A stretch of 64,000 nt of DNA, taken from Cryptomeria japonica. Its lineage: Eukaryota; Streptophyta; Pinopsida; Cupressales; Cupressaceae. Positions 45,563 through 57,390 of the stretch are shown here, piece after piece. The notes below the pieces were generated by a model, which was not told the origin of the DNA, did not search any database, and was given only the letters and a program-made list of their open reading frames with translations. Each line of letters starts with the position of its first letter. Position 1 is the first letter of the stretch. The stretch is taken from contig NC_081413.1 in NCBI RefSeq assembly GCF_030272615.1, forward strand, positions 565,190,510-565,254,509, written 5' to 3'. A program made the position numbers and the translations under genes.

Positions 45563-46328
45563 CTCACTCCATATGTAAACTTTATGGCAGCCAACTTGCT
45601 TAGAACTCCACATTATCTTATTGTTGTGGCAAACAAATTTTATGATTTCATAGTCATATAAATTCATTGTTTAATTATTATATATTTCATATTTCACTAA
45701 TAATGTTTTTGTAGGTACAACAAATGGGAAGTGTGTAAATAGTGAGGCATCGTCCAATATTATATCCTAGGCCTACTAGTTATTTCATTTATTATTTTAC
45801 TTTGGCATACACTATGCCTTTATGTCATTTTACAACCACTTCAGGCACAATCATACTTTGTTCAAAAAGCTTTATTTGACTTAATTGGCACAAACCAAAA
45901 CCCCAAACTTGAATGTACTAGCCAACATGATCAAATATTTTTATAATTGCTAGGTTCTTACTATCTGGACTAGGCTACATAGCATGAATCTATCCTTTGA
46001 CTGAGTAGCACCATCCTCCTCCTTTGGATCTGGTTTTTTTAGAAATTAATTGTTACATTGTCAACCTAACACTACATTCCTCTCAATTTGACCAAAGGAT
46101 CATGTATTTACAAACAATCCTAGTTTATGTGTGCTCATTACATAGTTGTGAAATACACATCATAAAGCATCTGCACAAAAAAAAAATCCAAAACATTTCA
46201 TCAACAACATGTCAACAATACATTACTAGCAATCACACCTTAGTGTGCAATAGGTATGTTGAAAAGGTGTGGAAGGTCAATCATGAAAAATTTTGGTCTA
46301 TTTTTTGCATGTTGAAAGAGGGGTGGGA
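45563..46328. other. AT-rich DNA, no gene recognised
   Basis: Continuation of the sequence into which C2 inserted. One 100-codon frame has no recognisable content. Confidence 0.45.
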
Positions 46329-46710
46329 GTAAGGAGATAGAGATTGGGGATACAGATAGAGAGGGAGATAGAGATGGAGATAGAGATGGGTATGGAGATA
46401 AATAGAGATGGAAGAGACAAATATATAAATAGGGGGAGAAAGGAGGAGAGATAGAAAGATAAGGATAGAGATTGGAAGTAATATAGGGAGAGGTAGAGAG
46501 ATAACAAAGATAGAGATAGAGAGATATATTTAAAAAGAAATATGCAGAGGGGGAGATAGAGGGGTGAAGAGATATAGATATAAAGGTCTAAGAAAAGGGA
46601 GAGGGAGAGGGTGAGAGATGGATGGATGGATGCATAGAGATGGATGGAAGGAGGAAGTGTGTAAGAGAGAGTGAGAAAGATAAATGGAGATAGAGATAGA
46701 GATCCAAAAA
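46329..46710. repeat. GATAGA-type purine-rich microsatellite
   Basis: Irregular GAGATAGA/GAGATGGA repeats with GGATGGAT patches, almost pure purine plus T. Ser/Leu-rich frames on the other strand are artefacts of it. Confidence 0.92.
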
Positions 46711-46743
46711 TGATTGAAACAAAACCTCTAAATTAGTAAGATA

Positions 46744-48076
46744 TGTTGGATATTGTTGTTGCTAGGATGTGTTGTTGTCATTGATGTCAACATATTCCTG
46801 TGTTTAGTGTTTCGGTGATTGCAAAGAATTGACTTGGTTTGTTGATGAAGTATCTATAATATCTCTATTTCATTCTTTATTGGTTTTAGGGATCCAGAAG
46901 TTCACTTGATCATATCATTTAATCCGGTTTGAGGTTTGGTATTTCTATACTCTGTAGTTGGCAGAGTTTTTTATTTGATCTGTTGTGCTCCGGTATGATC
47001 ATATATTTGGTTGCGGATTTGGGAGAGTGTTTTGGATGTTCATGTGTATCTACATTTCAAATGGTCCGTGATTTGGTGCTCTGCAAGTTATCTTTCTAGT
47101 CTGAATTGTTGCTGGTAAGTGTTCTCGAGTGTTAGCATGTTGATCGATGAAGATTTGATTAAGTGGTGTTGGTGCATCTATTGCGGATGGTTATAATGAG
47201 ATTTTTGGTGTTTCTTGATCGTGTCCTATTTGTTTTGTTGGCCCACATTGATCCTTGTGTGCGGTATTGGTGATTTTTTTGATCCAGTGATATTCTTCGT
47301 GCTATGCGGTATTTGTGGTGATGTAACGTGGTGTGATTGGTCTTGGCGATATTTTCGGTGGTGATGCATGTTTGGAGATTTGATTTAGGTCCATGCTATG
47401 TCACCTATGGAATTATATTGATCTAGTGGTTAATTTATGTATCATGTGATGTAATTTTGTAATTGAGGGTTGAGGGTTTGGATGACCTTGTAGTCAAGGT
47501 TGATGAATTGTATAAATAGGTGTTATGTTCATGTAATTTGGTTGTCGATATAGTGTTTTCATTATCAGAGAATGGTGCATGTGCGCATAAGTGAATTTAT
47601 CCTTCGGTATGATGTATTGAGCAGAGATTGTTGCAGGGCAAACAAATGAGCTTAACCGGAACTATCATTAGGCATTAGCAGATGTTATCATTGCAATTCA
47701 TGTAATCGGGATTGTAGTCCAAATATTATTGTAAGGTAGTGAACCTTCCCTGAGGGTTGGAACCTTCTAGGTCATTATATTTTGAGAATTGAGCTCTAGG
47801 ATGTGTGCCTGAATGCATGTGCATTCCCCATTGTAATATTTACACATACTACTACAGAGTATCATCTTATTGTGGGTAGGTTCCCACCGTGGTTTTTCCC
47901 TTAACTGGGTTATCCACGTCAAAAATATTGGTGTCATGTGAGTTGTTTTTTATTGTCTTTATCTTCATTTTTGTTGCAATTTATTGAAGCCTAAGAATGT
48001 GCTTAATTTGTCTAATCCAGTGAAAATTGATTCACCCCACCCCCTTCTCAGTTTTCCTTCATTGTTGTTGATAACA
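46744..48076 (+). repeat. C3 5' LTR
   Basis: Starts TGTTGGATATTG, ends ATAACA before the primer site, about 1.33 kb. It is defined by the start context, TATA box, C-rich tract near its end and primer site; no second copy is in the window. Confidence 0.7.
47511..47518 (+). promoter_or_regulatory. C3 LTR TATA box
   Basis: TATAAATA followed by GG, about 770 bases into the LTR. A good core promoter candidate for the U3/R border. Confidence 0.55.
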
Positions 48077-48078
48077 AT

Positions 48079-48089
48079 TGGTATTAGAG
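48079..48089 (+). promoter_or_regulatory. C3 primer-binding site
   Basis: TGGTATTAGAG, the initiator-tRNA site with one C-to-T change. Confidence 0.8.
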
Positions 48090-48132
48090 ATAGATACTCT
48101 GAAAGAAGCTTGACCACTTGAGGTGATCTGGG

Positions 48133-49208
48133 ATGGAAACTTATGTGTTCAATAAGGATAGTCCAAGATTTGATGAAAGCAATTATACTATATGGAAGGA
48201 CCAAATGGAAGTTCATTTGAAGTGTCTTGGAAGATTACAAAGAATGTTTACAATATTCCTCAGAATGGACTGGTTACTACTGCTGAAATCAAGGATGTTG
48301 AACATAACATAAGAGCTAAGGAATCATTGCTAAGTGCCTTGACCGATTCAGAGATGACAAATGTGATGGGTTTGAAGATTGCACATGAGATCTGGAAGAA
48401 GCTAGAAACCTTGTATGAAGAAGATGCTCAAGTCAAAGTAGCTAAGTTGCAGAGTTTGAAAGGAAAGTATGAGGCATTGAAGATGGGAGAAGATGAAAAC
48501 ATAACATCCTTTATGGCTAAGGTGAATGAGCTTGTCATGAACATCAGATGTGTTGGTGGAACTCTTGAACAAGATGAGATTATTGCTAAGGTGTTGAGAT
48601 CATTGTCCTTTGCTTACAAGCATAAAGTAGTTGCTATTGATGAAATCCAAAGTGTGACTACTGTGACAAGCGACATGTTGGTTGGAAAGCTTGTTGCATT
48701 TGAGTTGAGTGAAGTTGAAGAATCACATGGTAAATCTGAGACTACATTCAGAGCTTATATATCCAGGAAGCAGAAGTATGATCCGGGAGAAATTTCATGT
48801 TGGGTATCTAGATATGAAAGAGAAAAGAGAGAAATGGAAGAGCAAGAAAGAGAATTGGATGAGCTCGAAGCCCTTATTACTCGAAGATTTCCTAAAGGAG
48901 TCGGTAAGTATGATGGAAAGTTACCTTTGAAATGTTTCTCTTGTAATAAGATAGGGCATTTTGCTTCTAGGTTCCTTGAGAGAATATCTAGGTATGATAA
49001 GCATGATAAATTTAAAAGGCATGATAGATCTAATAAATATGATAGATATGAGAAGCATGAAAAGAATGATAAGCCCTATAAGCCTAACTGGAAGTTCAGA
49101 TATCAGAAAAGATGTTACTATGTTGTTGATGAAGGTGTAATAGATGAAGATTTAGAGAATGGGAATTCATAAGATGAGTTTGTATTTATTGCTATAGACA
49201 CCCAAAAT
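48133..49208 (+). pseudogene. C3 copia Gag
   Basis: Starts at ATG 48133 (M-E-T-Y-V-F-N-K-D-S-P-R-F-D, then Y-T-I-W-K-D-Q-M). A small indel near 48230 shifts it to a frame open to 49170. The body shows the UBN2-type core (E-I-W-K-K-L-E-T-L-Y, K-L-Q-S-L-K-G-K-Y-E), a charged coiled segment, and a zinc knuckle CFSCNKIGHFASRF whose last Cys is Phe, the same change as in C1. A K/Y/D-rich basic tail follows. TAA at 49170; the frame then continues 12 codons to the G1 junction. Confidence 0.87.
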
Positions 49209-49963
49209 TGTCATGTCTAATTAAATAAATATTTTATTTATTTAATTATCTAAGCTTAATTCTTCTATTAATTAAATAAATCCTTATTTATTTAATTAAT
49301 TCATTTATCCTCTTCTAGCCTTATTTCTCATTTAAATAAATACATTTATTTATTTAAATTATCATTTTCCTAAATTAAATAAATACATTTATTTATTTAA
49401 TTATCCTACTTCTCCTATTAATTAAATAAATCTTTATTTATTTAATTAATTCATTAGCTTTTTCTACACATGACACATGTCATTCATCTCTTAATTCATA
49501 CACTACCTACCTCTTTCATTATTTTATTATTTCCTTTACCTACCCTCTAATCCTAGCCGACCTCCTTTTTACACCTCTCAATCTTATCCCTCCATTTCAT
49601 ATAGTGTCTTCTATATAAGGAGATGCTTCCTTCATTATCAAACCCTAATGACTAACAACTTGATCAATTGGCTACACTACGATCCTACTTGCAACCACAT
49701 TCCGTTCTTTGTTGAGCTCTTGTGCACATAAAATCTGAGAGCAAATATATCAAGCAAGATCAATGGAGATAGGAAGAATGGAGATCAAAACCCTATTGGA
49801 CATGTGATGGTATAATCTTTGTGATTTCATGTGATTTGCATTGTCTTAGCTAATCTTCATATGTTATGGTGGATCTTTGTTGATTGTTAGGCTAGGGTTT
49901 TGTGGTTGAATTCATTTAGCCTTTCAATATTGTTATTATTGTTATCCATTTTCACCATAAACA
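49209..49963 (+). repeat. G1 5' LTR
   Basis: TGTCATGTC to ACA, about 755 bases. It opens with a striking run of TTAATTAAATAAAT / ATTTATTTAATTA palindromic words (about 49215-49460). A TATATAAGG box sits at 49613. No second copy is in the window. Confidence 0.75.
49612..49619 (+). promoter_or_regulatory. G1 LTR TATA box
   Basis: CTATATAAGG context, about 400 bases into the LTR, the only strong TATA match there. Confidence 0.6.
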
Positions 49964-49965
49964 TT

Positions 49966-49983
49966 TTGGCACACCCGATGGGA
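49966..49983 (+). promoter_or_regulatory. G1 primer-binding site
   Basis: TGGCACACCCGATGGGAC just after the LTR. It begins TGG, as expected for pairing with a tRNA CCA end. I do not assign the tRNA. Confidence 0.7.
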
Positions 49984-50076
49984 CTCTTGTCCCTTTGCAT
50001 TTAACCTTTTTGTTGTAGATTTTGTGTTTTTGAAGTTGCAGATCGGACATTTTTCGGTGACTTTTAAGGTTTTTTC

Positions 50077-50331
50077 GCGTCTGTGAACTTTCGGATCGCG
50101 TCTTTGATTTTTAGGCGCGTCTGCGGAATCTGGAATCCCGTCTGTGTTTTCGACAAATTTTATTTTGTAGGTTTCAGACAGGGGTGTCTGTGTTTCAAAA
50201 GCGCGTCTGCGTTATTTCTGCCCGCGTCTGTGTCGGAGAAGGGCGTCTGTGATTTTTGGCCGTGTCTGTGCATCACAAAAACGCGTCTGTGTTATCCAGA
50301 CGTGTCTGTGTCGTGGGTAACAGCGTCTATG
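50077..50331 (+). repeat. GCGTCTGTG array 1, sense
   Basis: Twelve near-copies of GCGTCTGTG start at 50077, 50098, 50117, 50138, 50184, 50203, 50224, 50243, 50262, 50283, 50302 and 50323. Spacing alternates 21 and 19 bases with two exceptions: one double gap and one repeated 19. The 10- or 12-base spacers are unrelated. The period is not a multiple of three, so it is not protein-coding. Confidence 0.95.
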
Positions 50332-51547
50332 TTTTATTGTTTCAAAATTTTCAAACTTTCATTGGTTCAATTTTCGGATTTCGCACTTATGGTTTCAGAT
50401 ATGGTTTATTTTTGGACTAACCCTTTCAGATCTAGCTAACTAAGTTTGTGCAGCTTGTCTTGGAAGCAAAACGTTTTTGTTGAAGGCCCCTCTTTCACAA
50501 AGTCTTTTGGGTTTCTAAAATTTACCTAACTTGTGTGCTTGCAGGAAGGGGTGATCATTTGAAACAAACCAAACTACTAACAAATTTTGTTGCAGGTCCT
50601 TGGCTAGGGTTTTGGATTTTTATTGTGTGCCTTGTTTTCATAGACTAGCAAACACTTCAATTGGTGCACTAAAATTGAATCATTGTCTTTTGTGTCTTGA
50701 GCAATAGGCTCTTTTTGTTTAATCCTGTCTTCCCATGTGGTCATTAGGACTACTAGTGAGAAGAGAACGACCCAAGTGGTAGCAAAAGAAAAGCCATCTT
50801 CTTCCAAACCACTATAAATAAATGTATTCATGGTGAAAACTATGAATAACGTGTGCTAATTAGTTCATACCGACACTATGTCTCCCCATAAACCCGTTTG
50901 ATCAAATTTATTTGATCATTTGTAGGGCGTAACCCCTACCAGCTGGGAGCCTTCTGTATTTACAGAGCTGAAAGTGCCGCATGTATGGCCACATGAGCGG
51001 ATGCCCTTACTAGCACCTTTTGTTTTAGAAGCCCAAATCCTTCTAGTTGTTGGGGCAGGAGGTTGGACCTCTGGTAGCGGCCCACACACATACGGTTCTT
51101 AGTAGAGATACAAAGTTCGCCATGGGGAGTTTTCATGGGGACTGATGCTTGGCTGACCCGAGAAGTGAGTGTCGAGGGTGGAGCCAGTGAGGTCAAGCAT
51201 CTAAGTATCCGCTCTGAATAGCGTAGCCTCGGGGGTAAAACCCCATGTGGGATCAACAACTATTGTCTTGGCCAGCCATAAGAATTGTGCTTCACTTATT
51301 TTAAACATTCAAAACATTCAAGACCAAACAACAAAACATTGTGTCTTTTGTGTCTTCAAGTGTATGCAAAACAACTTTACATCAAACAACACATTTTCTT
51401 GGAGTCATTTTGGAGTCTAAACACTTGCAAACATTGAATCCTCATCAACATTGTGTCCTCTTGTCACGAAAAATAGTCAAACAGTCGGATTTGGTCTCAA
51501 CAAAACAACTTCACAGATTGGAAAAATTGCATGAAGTTTACAGAAAC
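50332..51547 (+). promoter_or_regulatory. G1 leader, middle part
   Basis: Non-coding between the two arrays. A GC-richer block at about 50930-51280, with many short complementary segments, contrasts with the AT-rich surroundings and looks like structured RNA (packaging or translation signal; inference). Stops in all frames. Confidence 0.45.
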
Positions 51548-51696
51548 GCGTCTGTGTCTGTTTTAACCGCGTCTGAGTCATATAAGCGCATCTGTGAAGG
51601 GCATAATAGCGTATGTGTGTCTAGCAGTGTCTGTGTCGAACAGAGACACGTCTGTGTCTGGGAATCACGTCTGTGAAGTATACAAAAGTGTCTGTG
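51548..51696 (+). repeat. GCGTCTGTG array 2, sense
   Basis: Eight units at 51548, 51569, 51588, 51609, 51627, 51648, 51667 and 51688, spaced 21/19/21/18/21/19/21. Same orientation as array 1 and about 490 bases before gag. Confidence 0.95.
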
Positions 51697-52189
51697 TCTA
51701 GAATTGAAAATTTTTACAAGTCCAACAAACAAGAGAAATCAGTTTCGGAATACTTGAGCTTCCTAGGTTGTTTCTTCAGGTTTCATCTAGCATTCAACCT
51801 GTCTTTGGGTCTCATACAGTCCATCATTGCTTTACATCTCTCATTACATTCACAATTGTCTAAACTTGGGTCAAAAGGTCACTTGCTTGTCCTCATCATA
51901 CTTTGTCAACACACTACATACAACTACACTTTGCTAAGTGGTCCCTCATCAAGGTTTCTTACCTTTGGGTCTCATTTGGTCTTACTTAGAGTCAAGGTCA
52001 GCTTACCTCATCAAGAGAAACTATCCTCTCTTTGGAAGTCACACCTACTCTACTACATACATACTTGGTCTTACACTTTGGACATTGCAAGTACACCTCA
52101 GACTCATTTACACTCCATACAACTCTTGGTCTTCCATACTCTTTCCATTTTTCATCTAGTCTCTCACATCTTGGTCAAACACCTAGTTC
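51697..52189 (+). promoter_or_regulatory. G1 leader, gag-proximal part
   Basis: Pyrimidine-rich (CTTGGTC, TCTCAC words recur) with no ATG-led long frame in the gag phase. It is probably untranslated. Confidence 0.4.
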
Positions 52190-54559
52190 ATGGTTGAAAC
52201 CCGTCTTCAAAAATCTAGGAGAAAAGCTAAAGAAGCTCAAGAGTCCACAAACATGAGTTCTTATGAGTATGACAACGATTTATTTTTCAATCCTGAGCAC
52301 ACTACATTGCCTGACATGGATGTTTATAGAAACATTCCAAATGTGGAAAACGCAGACACTACAAACAACAATGCTACACACAATGACAATGTGGACAACT
52401 TTTCAATACATTCAGCAGATGTAGAAGAATCCATTATGAATCCCCATTTCAATAGATTGGTTGAAGAAATAATGAGGAGGGATCGACAATACTTCTTACA
52501 CATGATGGCACAAAGTGGAGCTAAAATACCTCATGACTTTGACATGTCTCAACTTATGGAAAACCGACCTTTGCAACAAACTCACTCCAACATGGATCAA
52601 AGGAGACCTAATAGTGGAGGAAATAGAGGACCACATATGGTACCTGAATCACCATCAGCTTTGCTTCAAAAACTAGAACTCCCACATACACATGCTCAAA
52701 CGTATGATACTTACCTTCAAAGACCATTATGGAAGTCGTATGCAGATAGATATGCTCAAGCTATGGATCAACCAAAACAAGTGGATACTCAAAGGCATGC
52801 TCAAAATTTGGACACAAGGAAACCCCGTGTCAAATTTGGGGGCAACACAATAGAACATGACATGCCTGTAGAATATGGTATACATGCGCAAAATAGATAT
52901 GGGGTTCCTCAACATGAAGCTATACCAAGTGAACCCTATATGCCGCATCAATATAGAACTCCTCCATATGAACATGTGTATGATCAATATCATCCATACA
53001 TGCAACAAGCTCCTCCTCAAATTGGTGTCTCAAACATGGGGTATGCTACAAGAAGTCGGTCTCCACCTAAGAGCAATTTGGAGCAACAAATTAGAGATTT
53101 ACAAAAGAAAATGGAGGACATGAATACACCAAAACCAACATACACTATGAGAGACATATGTCCTTATCCATTTGATAAGAGCATTCCAATGCCTCCATTT
53201 CCTGCACACTTTGTGACGCCAAAATTTGACAAGTATAGAGGAAAAGGAGACCCCAAGGCACACATAAGACAATTTTTCACAGCTTGCATTGAGGTAGCGG
53301 TAGAAGAAACATATTTGATGAGATTGTTCCCACAAAGCTTAGGCGATCAAGCTATGGAATGGTTCTCCCAACTACCACCTGGTATTAAGTCATGGGGTGA
53401 CTTAGCGGAGGCATTTATTCAACATTTCTCCTACAATATAGAGACAGATGTCTCAGTCACTACTTTGTGCAATACTAAGCAAAAAGAAGGAGAATCTTTT
53501 GCATCATTTTTGCAAAGATGGAGAAATCTAGCTAGCAGATGCTCTTGTGAAATTCCACAGAAACAAATGGTAGAAATGTTCACTCAAAACGTTAACAAGG
53601 ACATTGGCTATGATCTAAGGAAAGCTTGTTTGTCCACCTTCAAGGATGTTATTGAAAAAGGCTTAGCAACAGAAAAGGTTCTAATTGAACAAGGAGTCAT
53701 TAAGATATTCAAGGAAAACAAAGATGACTTTAAAGGAAAAGACAAGCCAAGATTTTGGAATAAAAACAAAAACACAGTCAATGATGGTGTTGTTGATGCC
53801 AATACAGTGAGACCCAAATTCATCTTTTCGGGATCAAGTTCTACAAACAATCAAGTGAATACTCAAACAACTTCTAGATCACGAAGGAAGTACACCCCAT
53901 TGGGAGAACCACTTGAATCAGTCTTCAAAAAGCTTGTGGCAAACAAAGTAATCACAGTTCCAGATTTTCCTCCATATGAACCAAAGGTCAAACCAAATTG
54001 GTGGAATGATGATGAGTATTGTGAATTTCATAAAAGCAAGGGTCATAAGACAGGAAATTGTCATCGACTGAAGAACATTGTGCAAGATCTCATTGATAGA
54101 GGTGACATTGAGATTGAGGGACACTCATCTAATCAAGAACATGAGATGTTTAAGGAACCATTCCCAAAGCATGACAAAGGAAAAGCCAAAGTCACAGATG
54201 ATCAAGCCAACTATACTAGAGCACCTTACAACTATGACTCAACTATCAATCACATCTCGATGGACAATCATATCTCTACTATTACCATCAAGAACAAAAA
54301 CCCTGAGAATCCTCCTCAGAGACCCAAGATTGTTCTAAGAGGTGTTGGATCTTCTTCCGAACCTACCTCTGAATGTCATGTTACAACCCGTCGAGGTAAG
54401 ATTACTTTGCCAGGTGCCTCCACTAAAAATACCACTTCTTCATCAACCAAACCTAAGTATGACCTTGTAGAACAGTTAAGGAAGACACCCGCGCTCATCT
54501 CCATCCTTGAGCTCTTACGTATACCCCCGCTCATAAAGCTATTCTTGACAAAATCTTGA
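52190..54559 (+). pseudogene. G1 Gag (gypsy)
   Basis: A 789-codon frame, longer than many gypsy Gags. Residues ~1-340 are polar, Q/N/H/P-rich and low in known domains. Residues ~345-500 are the Retrotrans_gag capsid core (Y-R-G-K-G-D-P-K-A-H, A-M-E-W-F-S-Q-L-P-P, F-A-S-F-L-Q-R-W-R). At ~610-625 is the Tat-type knuckle Y-C-E-F-H-K-S-K-G-H-K-T-G-N-C. The frame's last ~15 residues are shifted: a single-base loss in a C-run near 54527 moves the true continuation (A-H-K-A-I-L-D-K-I-L) into the protease frame. Gag and pol were therefore probably one polyprotein. Confidence 0.9.
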
Positions 54560-55248
54560 GAGACACTGTCATTCCTACTGATCTGAACGTGGACCAGTTT
54601 CAAGCCATGGTGGGATACCTTTCCATTCCACACTCCCTTACATTCACAGAAGCCGATGACGCCTCCATAAGTCAGCCACATAATGCACCTTTACATGTTG
54701 AAGCCTTCATACACAAACATCGAATAAAGCGAGTCCTGATAGATGGAGGAGCTGGTCTAAACATTTGTACATTGAGCACCATTAAACAATTGGGATATTC
54801 TGATAAAGCTGTGAATTTGACAAATCAAATCACCATCAAGGCATATGATGATGAAGAGCGCTCATCCAAGGGCACAGTCACCTTACCGCTAAGAATTGGG
54901 CCAGACACAAAGGATGTGGTTTGTCAGGTCCTAGATCTGGATCTCACTTATAATATATTGCTAGGGCGTCCTTGGATTCATGAAATGAGGGCAGTCCCAT
55001 CGACATATCATCAATGCATTAAGTTTCCTCATAATGGAGTCGAGGTAACAGTTAACGGTGATCCTAATCCGTTCATATATTGCAATAACCTAAGATCACA
55101 TACTGAAACCATCATTCCCAGTAATCATGAGGCTGTTCCTTCTTCGGCATACATTGACCCTGAGTCATTGAAACCTTCGACATCAAAACAAGGTGAACTT
55201 AAAGGCAAATTTCAGGACAAAGGCATGGGAGAATACACTTTAAATTAG
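54556..55248 (+). pseudogene. G1 aspartic protease
   Basis: The active site L-I-D-G-G-A-G-L-N-I-C lies about 60 codons in. D-G-G-A is the usual Tat/gypsy variant of D-S-G-A. The second loop I-L-L-G-R-P-W-I-H closes the domain. TAG at 55246-55248, after which the same frame continues. Confidence 0.9.
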
Positions 55249-56529
55249 ACAATGTATTTACGACAAGTCATGAGCTCTCCAAAAGAATATGGAAGGCCAC
55301 ATCCTAACAAGCAAATATCCATCATGATACTCAAATGGGATCCTACTACCTTTCAAAGATGGGGCGAACTAGAAGAGGAAGATTTATACAAAATGCTCTA
55401 TAAAGACATTGAAGATGACACACATGATCAGATCAATATACCCTGTGAGAAATATGGCAAAGCCTTCAAGATTCTACAAAAATTCAGGTATGATGGAAAA
55501 ATCCCTCTTGGGTTACGCAAAGAAGGCGTCATGGAGCCCTTACAACCTGAATTGACTATAAAAAGGGAACGCTCAAAGGGACTTGGTTTTCTGACTTCCA
55601 AGATCCACACTAAAAGGACAGAAGAGGCATCACAAATCAAAGTTGCCAAAGTTCAACAAGAGGATTACTATTCCACAGATTCCAATGAATGGGAATGGGG
55701 TTCAGACAAATCCTCCAGTGACTATGAGCTCACCGAGACATTCAGAGAGCCAAATGAACCCACAGAAGAAGAGGAATTTTATAAAAAGTTCAGAGTTGGT
55801 CAAGCAACAACCCATAAAGATTGCCCACAGGCTTCGTCTCAAGGTTCTAGGTCGAAATCACATAGGATGAGGACACCTGTCCTGGAAGGCGCTACTAGTG
55901 ATGACAATTTGGATTCGCTTGCGATTGAAACTGATAAGGAGAGTGCCATCGATGACCTCGACGATTGCCTCGATATACCCGAATATAACCACATCTTCAC
56001 TCTTAGCCCTACAAACTCCGAAAACATTAAAGGCCTTCCCCTTGTTCACCACCAACTCATTGACTGGGATTATGAAGGACCAGCACAATTTGACACATTT
56101 CAAAATGACGAAGCTATTATTGACTATCTTGGCATACGAGATGATCTTCCCCCTGGGGACCACAAAGCAGGATACACCATAGAACTCAACAACATGGCAT
56201 ATTTTGGTGAGGGTATCGGACCTTCCAGTTGCAAAAATGTGAAAATAAGAACAAATCAAGGGTCTTATGGTGAAAACCACACTGTGGCGCTATCTGATTC
56301 CAAAAAAGTAAAAAGAAAGGACGTATCTGAGGGCGAAAACCTCTCTGAGGCACCCGAAGATGGAAGGCTCAACATTCTCCCAGCATCATATGAGGAAAAG
56401 TCATCCATGTTGGTAGAGGATACTATCAAAACAAACATTGGTACAGAAGAAGTTCCACACAATATATTCCTGGCTCAATCATTGATAGAGTCTGAAAGGT
56501 CAAAATTCATAAGCTTCTTCAAAGAATGA
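55249..56529 (+). pseudogene. G1 acidic spacer between protease and RT
   Basis: About 425 codons with no known domain, strongly acidic (E-E-E-D-L, D-D-L-D-D-C-L-D), S/T/P-rich in the middle, presumably disordered. It lies in the pol frame and ends with F-F-K-E and a TGA at 56527-56529 (CGA in an intact copy would restore it; inference), leading directly into RT. Its role is unknown; it could be a linker or a cleaved product. Confidence 0.75.
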
Positions 56530-57390
56530 CAAATCAACTTTGCATGGTCATACACTGATATGCCTGGACTAGATCCGGATTTGGTAATGCATCATTTGAC
56601 AGTCAAATCGGGGGCAAAGCCAGTGAAACAGAAATTAAGGAAAATACATCCACAAGTGGCATTACTAGTCAAAGCAGAGCTGGAGAAGTTATTGGATGTC
56701 AGATTCATACGCCCAATTGATTATCCCGAATGGATCTCCAATTTAGTACCTGTTAGTAAACCAGATCGCAGCATCAAAATATGTACAGATTTCAAAGACA
56801 TCAACAAAGCTTGTCTGAAAGACGACTTCCCATTACCAAATATTGACTTGATCGTTGATCTCACAGCAGGTCACGAAATGTTATCTTTAATGGATGGATT
56901 TTCTGGTTATAATCAAATCAGGATTGCACCCGAGGATCAACATAAAACATCATTCACTTGTCCGTGGGGAACTTTCTGTTGGAATGTCATGCCCTTTGGG
57001 CTGAAAAATGCAGGTGCTACATATCAAAGAGCAATGACCACTATCTTTCATGATCTCATGCACATAACCATGGAAGATTATGTTGATGATCTCTTGGGTA
57101 AATCATTAGATAGAGATACACATTTGGACATACTTTCAGTCGTCTTTGATCGGTTGGAAAAATACAAGGTAAGATTAAACCCCAAGAAATGTGTCTTTGG
57201 AGTAACCTCCGGGAAGCTCCTAGGATTCATTGTGTCCAAAAGAGGAATCGAAGCTGATCCAGCAAAATTCAAGGCTATCTTGGACATGCCGCCACCCAGA
57301 AATATCAGTCAACTTCGATCCTTACAAGGGAGACTCCAGTCTATACGAAGATTCATAGCACAACTTGCAGATAAGTGTAATCCTTTTTAG
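56530..57390 (+). pseudogene. G1 reverse transcriptase
   Basis: Complete gypsy RT core: H-x-L-x-V-K-S-G-A-K-P-V-K-Q, F-I-R-P-I-D-Y-P-E-W, V-S-K-P-D-R-S-I-K-I-C-T-D-F, F-S-G-Y-N-Q-I, F-C-W-N-V-M-P-F-G-L-K-N-A-G-A-T-Y-Q, catalytic Y-V-D-D-L-L (57079-57096), and N-P-K-K-C-V-F-G-V. All catalytic aspartates are present. The domain is open, but a TAG at 57388-57390 separates it from RNase H. Confidence 0.93.

Larger units (their letters stand above)
46744..49208 (+). mobile_element. C3: copia 5' portion, interrupted by G1
   Basis: A 5' LTR, primer site and gag of a Ty1/copia element run until 49208, where the G1 LTR starts in mid-frame (D-E-F-V-F-I-A-I-D-T-Q-N, a segment equivalent to C1 just before its protease). 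The rest of C3 should lie beyond the window, right of G1. Confidence 0.85.

Noticed and set aside
46298-46507. Ser/Leu/Ile-rich minus-strand frame
   Set aside because: Translation of the GATAGA microsatellite.
50077-51696. CRISPR-like or protein-repeat reading of the GCGTCTGTG arrays
   Set aside because: Repeats are only 9 bases with 10-12-base spacers, in a eukaryotic retroelement with no cas genes. The ~20-base period is not a multiple of three, and frames such as the S-V-C-V-rich ones near 51341-51732 are by-products.
54490-54570. Programmed gag-pol frameshift in G1
   Set aside because: The shift follows a single-base change in a C-run. The peptide before it is already out of the conserved Gag-protease sequence, and no slippery site with a downstream structure is seen. 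Ordinary decay is simpler.
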